A stretch of DNA of 64,000 bases, taken from positions 1 to 64,000 of the forward strand of contig CAJULJ010000006.1 in the NCBI GenBank assembly GCA_910587395.1, read 5' to 3'. This document shows, piece by piece, positions 57,952-64,000 of this stretch (positions within the stretch are counted from its first letter, which is position 1; the number at the start of each line of letters is the position of its first letter). Made by a program: the position numbers and the translations under genes. The DNA is from an uncultured Oscillospiraceae bacterium. Lineage in GTDB: Bacteria > Bacillota > Clostridia > Oscillospirales > Oscillospiraceae. The notes beneath the pieces were generated by a model. The model did no database searches and was not told where the DNA came from. It saw only the letters and a list, made by a program, of their open reading frames with translations.

Positions 57952-59109
57952 TCACTTCATTTTGTCTGCGTAATCGTCCAATATCTCACACTCTGAACGC
58001 ATGAGCTCCGGATGTGCCTCAAGATAGCGCTCCGTGTACACATCACGGAACAGGCCCTTCAAGCCAACCGGATTGACAGAGATAAATTCCGTATCAGGGT
58101 AATGAACCGCCGCGAATCCTTTCAGCTCCCTGTACCCGCCTATCCACAAAGGAACCATTGTCTGGTCGCTGGCGCAGCCATTCTCCGTCCCATCGAAATG
58201 ACCGTCTAAGGAACAGTCGCACCCAACAAGCAGCACCCTCTTCGGACGGGTGTACAGCGCAAAATGGAGCGCCGGAAAGATGATGGAATGGCCGGCCATC
58301 AGAGGATAATACTCAATATTTGAATTTATTTTAGTGCCCGGCATATCCTGCGTATTGAAAAAAATCCGTCCGCCGTTTTCCTCGATAATATATTCCGGAA
58401 TCTTGTCGCTGGAGCGGCTGTTTCTCACCGCGGTAAAAAACTTTACGAAGCTATAATGCTTTAGCTTTTCGCACCATTCCGGGATATAATGGCGTAAGAA
58501 ATAGTAATCCAGCGTGATATTCTCTTTGAGAAAACTCCCATTTACCCCAATATGAGGGATTCCTTTGATTTGCGTATAGTAGTTCAAGCTCGGGCCGGTA
58601 CCCACGACCGCAACCGTCTTTCCCCGGTTGCACGCCTTGAATTCCGCGAAGGAAGCTCTATGGGCGTCCCGCAGTTCATTTGCCAGGCATGAGTACAGCA
58701 GGTTCTCCGCCAGGCGAACAGAGGCAACGTCTTCTTGACGCTTTCTTGTTGCTTCTGAAATTTCAGGTGTAACAAATTTTATTTCATGAAATCCCGCATT
58801 TTTGCAGTTAAGATTGATTTCATCCAAAGCTTCAAGCGCGGTAATCAGGACAACGGCTTCGGGAAAAAGGTCATGCCATGTCCGCAGGTTGCGAATTGGC
58901 AGATCCGTCTCTAAAAACACTCCCTCATAGTCGGCGGTCACTCTGCTATTTGTGACGCCGCGCAATCTGTCCCCCAGCATCTGCATCAAATATGGAATCA
59001 CCGCTTTCCCCACGGTGCCCGTTCCATAAGCGATCACATCTTTGCCATATAAATCACCCAGCATGCCCTGGTTCATTTCCGCACAAGTCCTTCCCTCATA
59101 AATAATCAC
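57952..59109 (-). CDS. DUF115-like putative glycosyltransferase with N-terminal Rossmann-like domain
   Basis: A 385-residue protein. The first 125 residues contain DVIAYGTGTVGKAVIPYL, the island's PglD-like module. The second half starts KTVAVVGTGPSLNYY and IPHIGVNGSFLKENITLDYY, with LVGCDCSLDGHFDGTENG later. The GTGPSL...GVN pattern is shared by DUF115 (Maf, flagellin-modifying) proteins and some sialyltransferase-like families. Adjacent to the pse genes, it may transfer pseudaminic acid. Assignment is tentative. Confidence 0.6.
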   Translation of the reverse strand: MIIYEGRTCAEMNQGMLGDLYGKDVIAYGTGTVGKAVIPYLMQMLGDRLRGVTNSRVTADYEGVFLETDLPIRNLRTWHDLFPEAVVLITALEALDEINLNCKNAGFHEIKFVTPEISEATRKRQEDVASVRLAENLLYSCLANELRDAHRASFAEFKACNRGKTVAVVGTGPSLNYYTQIKGIPHIGVNGSFLKENITLDYYFLRHYIPEWCEKLKHYSFVKFFTAVRNSRSSDKIPEYIIEENGGRIFFNTQDMPGTKINSNIEYYPLMAGHSIIFPALHFALYTRPKRVLLVGCDCSLDGHFDGTENGCASDQTMVPLWIGGYRELKGFAAVHYPDTEFISVNPVGLKGLFRDVYTERYLEAHPELMRSECEILDDYADKMK

Positions 59110-59121
59110 GCCCGGATTATC

Positions 59122-60312
59122 CTAAAATATGAACGGGTCCTTCCAAAGCACCCGACCGTCCTCAATGCCCAGGGCGCGCAGCCTTTCTTTGGCCTTACCA
59201 GCCGTATCCCTGTGAAAGGAGGCGATCACCACATACTCCCAGCCTCCTGTGAGCAGGCTTTCAACCGGGTGAACATTTCGGCCTTCCCGGCGGTAATATT
59301 CCCAGTCCTCATCTACCCAGATGTCGATTTCACACATTTCAAATTTTCGAATCTGAAGCCAATAGCTTTGCCCGATCAGGCCCGCGCCGTATAACGCAAC
59401 CCGCCTGCCTTCCAGCAGGTTTAAAAATGGGAATACAATTGTCTGATTCCGCGCCTGCGCGCAAAACCCCATTTTGCTGGGCGCCCGGTTCAAGAGTCTG
59501 GCAACCTTTCTTTGCAGCTGCGGCATCAAGGCTTCCCGGCGCGGGTGCGCCATGAATACCGGCTCCAAATTTTTATAAACGTCCCGGGCATCCGCCGTTG
59601 AGCGGTCGATATTTGACGCGTGGGAGCCAGACGCTTTTCTGATCCGGTAGTGATAACCGCAAATCTCCGTAATCAGTATTGATGAACAGGCTAAAATATA
59701 TTGGCTTGTAAACACCAGATCCTCTGAAACCGCCACATTTCCTTTGATGCCTCTGTAAATTTTCCGGGCTAAATCCGTTTTGTATAATTTGTTCCAGACA
59801 AACGGGGCAATCCCTGATTGAATGTGCTCGCCGCCTCCCGGCACCGAAATGTCAATCAGATGCTCCGCAATGAAGTCCATATCCTCCTTTGTCCTGTATG
59901 GACCAGGCGCCAGCAAATCAAAGGCTTCCTTTGTTTCGTTCTCCTCTTCCCGTTTCCAGCGTGAGATCACCAAATCAAAATCGGCTCTGCAATCCATCAA
60001 ATTCTGATACATGTCCCGATCAATATAGTCATCCGCGTCAACAGACCCGACATACCGTCCTGACGCGGCCTCAAATCCGCTGGCGCGGGCCCGAAACAGC
60101 CCTTTGTTTTCTTCGAACACGATCAGCTTGACGCGCTTGTCCCGTTCGGCATACCGCCGGCAAATCTCGTCCGACCCATCTGTCGGCGCGTCGAGGACGA
60201 TAATAATTTCTAAATTCCGATATGTCTGGCTCAATATACTCGAAAGGCACTCATCCACGTAATTCCGAACATTGTAGACCGGCACCACAATACTTAGCAA
60301 ATCGTCGGCCAT
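59122..60312 (-). CDS. Family 2 glycosyltransferase with C-terminal Rossmann-like domain
   Basis: A 396-residue protein. The GT-A domain is at the N-terminus: LLSIVVPVYNVRNYVDECLS, SQTYRNLEIIIVLDAPTDGS and GRYVGSVDADDYIDRDMYQN with the DxD-type metal site. The C-terminal 100 residues, beginning RVALYGAGLIGQSYWLQI, are the recurring PglD-like module. Donor and acceptor are unknown. The 138 bases upstream (60313-60450) show no gene. Confidence 0.85.
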   Translation of the reverse strand: MADDLLSIVVPVYNVRNYVDECLSSILSQTYRNLEIIIVLDAPTDGSDEICRRYAERDKRVKLIVFEENKGLFRARASGFEAASGRYVGSVDADDYIDRDMYQNLMDCRADFDLVISRWKREEENETKEAFDLLAPGPYRTKEDMDFIAEHLIDISVPGGGEHIQSGIAPFVWNKLYKTDLARKIYRGIKGNVAVSEDLVFTSQYILACSSILITEICGYHYRIRKASGSHASNIDRSTADARDVYKNLEPVFMAHPRREALMPQLQRKVARLLNRAPSKMGFCAQARNQTIVFPFLNLLEGRRVALYGAGLIGQSYWLQIRKFEMCEIDIWVDEDWEYYRREGRNVHPVESLLTGGWEYVVIASFHRDTAGKAKERLRALGIEDGRVLWKDPFIF

Positions 60313-60450
60313 GCCTTCCCCACCTCTCGCTTTCTGTCAAACCCGCGATCCTTTTCCTGCGGCGCCGTTTTTCAACCGGCCGCGCGCCGCTGCTTTCAAG
60401 AGCGTTCCGCTGGCTTTTGAATTTCAGCTCCCCTGCTTTGCGCACCCCCG

Positions 60451-61377
60451 TCAGCGCCTTAAAAACAGGATGACATTGTCGCGATACCATTTCGCAATTT
60501 GATTGTCATTTTGGAAGTGCTGCTTGATCTCAACGGGAGAAAAGCCGAACCGTTTGAATTTCTCGATCCAATATTCCACCGGCTGCTCATTAATATGGTC
60601 GGTGCCGCCCTGCCCGGGGTGAGCGGCGGAGAACAGCACGGTATCCGAGCTGCCGGCAATATTCTCCACAAACGTATCAGCAGAATCCGAAGGCAGATGT
60701 TCCGCCACTTCCATGGAAATAGCCAGGTCATATTTTTGAGGAACGATAAAGCGCTCCTCCAAATTCGTGGGTACAAAGCAGCGTTCCGGAATCATCAGCA
60801 GCTCCCTGGGCACATAATCGCCGTCGTATCCCAAAATGCTCTCCGCGCCCAGCGCCTGCGCCACCCACAGCCATGTTCCCGTTCCGCAGCCGAAGTCCAC
60901 CACGCTCCTGTGCTGAAGATGCTGGAAAACCGGCTGGAGAATATGCTGGGCAGAGACCATGGAGTGATACCTGTTATTCAAGTAGAAAATGTAGTCATAG
61001 TGTGACGATTGATTGACCGATGTCCGGGAGGAATCCTGTTTTGTTTCAAACAGGATATTCCACAGCATCGCGTCAAAGCGCCGGCGGAGCAGCCGCTCCG
61101 TTTTTGAGATCCGGGCGTCCATCGTGCGCAGCGTATTGTTCAATTCCGCGGCAGTGCCGGCCGTAATTTCCTCTTTCAGGCCGCGGCACAGCTGTGGAAG
61201 CTGATTTGACACCAATTCACGCAGCTGCGCCTGCTGACCGGCCGCAATCGAGATCTGCTCCATACAGGACTCCAGCTGAAGGGACAGCCTGGCATTTTGC
61301 TCGGACAGGCTCCTCACCATTTCATATAACGCGTCAAACTCGGACCTTTTGTCCTGATTTGTTCTCTTTTCCAACAT
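60451..61377 (-). CDS. SAM-dependent methyltransferase with N-terminal coiled coil
   Basis: A 308-residue protein. The first 110 residues are strongly helical with heptad-like spacing (YEMVRSLSEQNARLSLQLES and RTMDARISKTERLLRR), suggesting a coiled coil for oligomerisation. The methyltransferase domain follows: SVVDFGCGTGTWLWVAQAL is motif I, LGYDGDYVPRELL and LAISMEVAEHLPSD later. Similar architectures occur in O-antigen clusters, where they cap or methylate glycans. ATG 61377 is preferred because of GGGGAG just upstream; longer in-frame starts fall inside the neighbouring gene. Confidence 0.82.
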   Translation of the reverse strand: MLEKRTNQDKRSEFDALYEMVRSLSEQNARLSLQLESCMEQISIAAGQQAQLRELVSNQLPQLCRGLKEEITAGTAAELNNTLRTMDARISKTERLLRRRFDAMLWNILFETKQDSSRTSVNQSSHYDYIFYLNNRYHSMVSAQHILQPVFQHLQHRSVVDFGCGTGTWLWVAQALGAESILGYDGDYVPRELLMIPERCFVPTNLEERFIVPQKYDLAISMEVAEHLPSDSADTFVENIAGSSDTVLFSAAHPGQGGTDHINEQPVEYWIEKFKRFGFSPVEIKQHFQNDNQIAKWYRDNVILFLRR

Positions 61378-61409
61378 ACTCTCCCCTTTTCCTCCGCTTT
61401 TGACGGACT

Positions 61410-62468
61410 CTAGCTGGAAGTCTGGCGCATATTTTGATTCACTGTGTCTCGGATTGCGTCCATCGCGTCCGGACGCCACCCCAGCCGCTCCACCTTCGCG
61501 GCGTCCAGCACCATCCGGCTTGATTTGGAATACCCCTTCGCCTCCACGCCGCTGGGCTGAGCGCAAACCACACGGCAGCCTCCCGCTTCGGCGGCCCTCT
61601 CCGAGAATTCCCGAATCGTCATCTGATACCGCTTATCCGCAATGTTATATGCCTCGCCGCACGCGCCGTCCTTCAGCACCAGCAGCAGCGCCTTCACCGC
61701 GTCAACCACATAGCAGTGGGACCGCTCCAGCTCTCCCGCGCTTTTCATGACAATATCCTGCCCCGCCGCCGCCTGACGCAGGAATTCGGACGCCGCGCGG
61801 CTGTCCCGGTCCGTCATGGTGGGTCCAAACAGGTGGCAGGGCCGGGCAATCACCGCATCCACGCCATATTGGCTGATGTAGCTCCGGCACAGCACTTCCG
61901 CCGCGCGCTTTCCCTCCGGATAGCAGGAGCGGGGGCTGGACAGATCCAGCGCGCCGCAGTACTCTTCCGTAAAATCATCCATATTGGCATTGGGCTGGCC
62001 GTACACCTCTCCTGAGGACACAAACAAAAACCGCTTCATTCCGCAAGACATGCCGTAGTCCAGCAGGTTTTTTGTCCCCAGCACATTGGCCAGCAATGTG
62101 CCCACGGGGTCCTTCACCATGCTCACCGGGTCCGCGTTGCTGGCCGCGTGGATTATGTAATCCACCCGCTCGGGCAGACCGCTCAGCGGCAGGCAGATAT
62201 CCTGCGCGCAAAAGGAAAAGTGCCCGTCATCCCAGACCGCCGCCAGCCTTTTCCGCGCGGCATCCTCGTTCCGGCTGACCGCGGCGATATGACACGGCTC
62301 GGACTGTTTCCGGTTCCAGACGCTGAGCGCATCCACCAGGCAGCTGCCCAGCATCCCGGACGCGCCGGTAATCAGCACCGTCCCGCCCTGAAGGAACCTC
62401 AGGTCAACACCGGCGCACATCCGCTCCAGCGCCCGACGATAGAGCTTGGATTCCAACAACGGATACAT
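61410..62468 (-). CDS. NAD-dependent epimerase/dehydratase
   Basis: A 352-residue extended short-chain dehydrogenase: TVLITGASGMLGSCLVDAL binds NAD; FLFVSSGEVYGQPNA, RSCYPEGKRAAEVLCRSY and VIARPCHLFGPTMTD complete the family pattern. Like the gene at 37737-38762 it could be an epimerase, dehydratase or reductase. It directly follows a cytidylyltransferase and an AraD-like epimerase, so a CDP-linked pentose derivative is a plausible substrate (inference). ATG 62468 is chosen over TTG 62474. Confidence 0.8.
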   Translation of the reverse strand: MYPLLESKLYRRALERMCAGVDLRFLQGGTVLITGASGMLGSCLVDALSVWNRKQSEPCHIAAVSRNEDAARKRLAAVWDDGHFSFCAQDICLPLSGLPERVDYIIHAASNADPVSMVKDPVGTLLANVLGTKNLLDYGMSCGMKRFLFVSSGEVYGQPNANMDDFTEEYCGALDLSSPRSCYPEGKRAAEVLCRSYISQYGVDAVIARPCHLFGPTMTDRDSRAASEFLRQAAAGQDIVMKSAGELERSHCYVVDAVKALLLVLKDGACGEAYNIADKRYQMTIREFSERAAEAGGCRVVCAQPSGVEAKGYSKSSRMVLDAAKVERLGWRPDAMDAIRDTVNQNMRQTSS

Positions 62469-62479
62469 CTGCAATCCCC

Positions 62480-63187
62480 CTATCGCTCTCCATGCTCCCG
62501 GATGGCCAGGAGCGCCTTGAAGATCTTCAGATCATCCGGCGTGGTCAGCTTGATGTTGGTCTCTGCGCCGATGGAAAAATGAACCGCCTCACCCAGCTCG
62601 ATCATCATGGTACAGCTTGCCACGGAGTTGGTAATTCCCAATTCAAGCGCTTTGCGGTGGGCATCGGCCAGCCTCCGGATGGAAAACGCCTGGGGCGTCT
62701 GGGTGATGGCGAGCTGGTCCCGCAGCACCACTTCCTTGGAGCTTTCCCCCTCCCCCCGCCGCAGCACCACCGTATTGCACGGGGTCACCACAATGGCGGA
62801 GCCGTACTGCCTGCACTGCACGATGCAGTCTGAAATAATCTCGTGGGACACCATGGGCCGGATGGCGTCGTGGACCAGAATGATATCCTCCCCGCCATAC
62901 CGCCGCTCCGCCTCGAATACGCCGTTGCGGATGGAGCCCTGTCCGTTTTCTCCGCCGGAAACGATCCAATCCAGCTTGTCGATTTGATACTGCCGGGCAT
63001 AGGCCCGGAGAATATCGTGCCAGCCGTCCAGACAGACCACGCCGATTTTGTCAATGTCCGGGTGGGACTGGAATGCCTCCAGCGTATAGATGATCACCGG
63101 CTTGTCGTTCACATTCAGAAACTGCTTGGGAATCTCCTGCTGCATCCGCCGGCCGCTTCCGCCCGCAATAATCAACGCGATATTCAT
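62480..63187 (-). CDS. IspD/TarI-family cytidylyltransferase (copy 2)
   Basis: A 235-residue nucleotidyltransferase: ALIIAGGSGRRMQQEIPKQF is the CTP loop, GQGSIRNGVFEAERRY and LVHDAIRPMVSHEII follow, and ETNIKLTTPDDLKIFKALL ends it. It is a divergent paralogue of the enzyme at 26159-26884. Its neighbour is an AraD-like pentulose-phosphate epimerase, pointing again to activation of a pentose or pentitol phosphate with CTP rather than to isoprenoid synthesis. Confidence 0.85.
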   Translation of the reverse strand: MNIALIIAGGSGRRMQQEIPKQFLNVNDKPVIIYTLEAFQSHPDIDKIGVVCLDGWHDILRAYARQYQIDKLDWIVSGGENGQGSIRNGVFEAERRYGGEDIILVHDAIRPMVSHEIISDCIVQCRQYGSAIVVTPCNTVVLRRGEGESSKEVVLRDQLAITQTPQAFSIRRLADAHRKALELGITNSVASCTMMIELGEAVHFSIGAETNIKLTTPDDLKIFKALLAIREHGER

Positions 63188-63202
63188 GTCCCCGCACCTT
63201 CC

Positions 63203-63901
63203 TCAGAAAAGCTGCCCATAGTAGGCCTCCCTCCCGTGCTTGCGGCAGAAATGCCTGCTCAGCAGCTCGTCCATCACAGGCGGCGGCGCGCCCCCACACA
63301 AAAGGGTGGTGTGCCATGCCATATCCGCCACTTCCTCCAGCGTCACGGCCACCTCCACCGCCCTTTGGGGCGTTTCCCCCCAGGCGAAGGGGCCGTGGCT
63401 GCGCACAAGAACGGCCCCGCTGGAGCGCACCTTTTGCTTCCGGAGCGTCTCCGCCATGACCCGCCCGGTGTTCTGCTCATAATTCGTTTGAATCTCCTCC
63501 GCCCGCATTTCCCGGGTGCAGGGAATCTCGCCCGAAAATTCATCCGCATGGGTTGTCCCCAGCGCCGGAATCTCCCGCCCAGCCTGGGCCCAGACAGCCG
63601 CCCATTTGGAGTGGGTATGCACAATGCTCCCGATCTGCGGAAATGTACGGTACAGTTCCAAATGGATCTCCGCGTCTACCGAGGGCCGCCGGGTCCCCTC
63701 AATCACCTGACCCGTGCCCAAATCAACCGCCACCATATCCTCCGCCGTCATTCCCTCGTAGGGCAGTCCGGACGGCTTGATGACCATAACGTTGCGCTCC
63801 CGGTCCACGCCGGACACGTTGCCCCAGGTGAGACGGACCAGGCCATATGCCGGAAGCAGCCGGTTGGCCTGGCATACGGCTTCCTTCAAATTCTTCAGCA
63901 T
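63203..63901 (-). CDS. araD: L-ribulose-5-phosphate 4-epimerase-like protein
   Basis: A 232-residue class II aldolase-family protein: LTWGNVSGVDRERNVMVIKP, GTRRPSVDAEIHLELYRTFP and IGSIVHTHSKWAAVWAQAG hold the zinc-binding His-x-His, and VRSHGPFAWGETPQRAVE the later His. Length and motifs match AraD/UlaF epimerases that interconvert L-ribulose and D-xylulose 5-phosphates. No arabinose genes are nearby; the adjacent cytidylyltransferase suggests it supplies a glycan precursor. Confidence 0.9.
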   Translation of the reverse strand: MLKNLKEAVCQANRLLPAYGLVRLTWGNVSGVDRERNVMVIKPSGLPYEGMTAEDMVAVDLGTGQVIEGTRRPSVDAEIHLELYRTFPQIGSIVHTHSKWAAVWAQAGREIPALGTTHADEFSGEIPCTREMRAEEIQTNYEQNTGRVMAETLRKQKVRSSGAVLVRSHGPFAWGETPQRAVEVAVTLEEVADMAWHTTLLCGGAPPPVMDELLSRHFCRKHGREAYYGQLF

Positions 63902-63943
63902 TCCGCCTCTGCGCCTCCTTTTTGCGGGCGGTCAACCATCAAA

Positions 63944-64000
63944 TCAAAGCAGAACCCTTTGTAGGCGGTCCACAATCTCCTGCGGTCGCTCCTCGCCATT
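63944..64000 (-). CDS. C-terminal end of a second CysC-like kinase (cut by window edge)
   Basis: The final frame reads NGEERPQEIVDRLQRVLL and stops at TGA (63946-63944). It matches the end of the CysC-like protein at 29507-30049 (NDGGETPEAIVERLEKRFL). Only 18 residues lie within the window, so the call rests on this short match and on the repeated association with a cytidylyltransferase. Confidence 0.5.
   Translation of the reverse strand, partial: NGEERPQEIVDRLQRVLL

Noticed and set aside
1..64000. CRISPR arrays, tRNA, rRNA, insertion sequences or prophage genes
   Set aside because: I looked for regularly spaced repeats, cloverleaf-like segments, transposase or integrase motifs and found none. 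The only possible mobile-element trace is the sigma-like fragment at the left edge.

Overview
This window looks like chromosomal DNA of a GC-rich, motile, anaerobic Gram-positive bacterium of the Clostridia, most likely Oscillospiraceae. This is inferred from the AGGAGG-type ribosome binding sites, S-layer-homology (SLH) wall anchoring, lipoprotein transporters, a cobalamin riboswitch, a sigma-28-type flagellin promoter and gut-clostridial gene families. No rRNA or tRNA was seen, so the species cannot be fixed.

Left edge (1-1150): a decayed sigma-factor-like fragment, then a plus-strand Xre-type membrane regulator with its own promoter and a strong bidirectional terminator. Everything to the right is on the minus strand.

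Region 1152-7440 is one operon behind a good promoter, a cobalamin riboswitch and a terminator hairpin. Its first gene encodes an exported, SLH-anchored CbiK-like chelatase. A lipoprotein sharing its C-terminal domain follows, then a binding lipoprotein, a FecCD/BtuC-type permease and an ATPase with an unusual C-terminal extension. It reads as a cell-surface capture and uptake system for corrinoids or other metallated tetrapyrroles.

Region 7554-64000 is a surface-glycan island of more than 55 kb that contains the flagellin gene. Most genes are spaced by a few bases or overlap (ATGA), so transcription is probably in a few long units. From left to right it holds: rhamnan-type and DUF4422 glycosyltransferases; a WbpA/B/D/E set for a UDP-2,3-diacetamido uronic acid; a group with WbqC, formyltransferase, deacetylase, radical SAM, glycosyltransferase and AsnB genes; an epimerase, cytidylyltransferase and polyol dehydrogenase set likely making a CDP-pentitol; a CysC-like kinase; a 61-residue flagellin-like mini protein; a sulfotransferase-like protein; and flagellin. 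Next come ilvD with its own promoter, an acetyltransferase, an epimerase, an FkbM methyltransferase, a split transketolase, UDP-galactopyranose mutase, a CDP-3,6-dideoxyhexose set (RfbF, RfbG, RfbH) with a YerE-like TPP enzyme, and a pseudaminic acid set (PseB, C, F, G, I, a PseA-like protein and the associated methylase). The right end holds glycosyltransferases, a methyltransferase, and an AraD, cytidylyltransferase and epimerase set that runs into a second CysC-like gene cut by the window edge.

Together the island appears able to make several activated sugars (pseudaminic acid, a di-N-acetylated uronate, a branched CDP-deoxysugar, UDP-galactofuranose, CDP-pentitols) and to assemble them, plausibly on flagellin. 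Two genes are visibly broken: a methyltransferase split by an in-frame stop and a truncated hexapeptide acyltransferase next to pseG. A small Rossmann-like domain with a YGAG-type motif recurs in at least ten otherwise unrelated proteins of the island.
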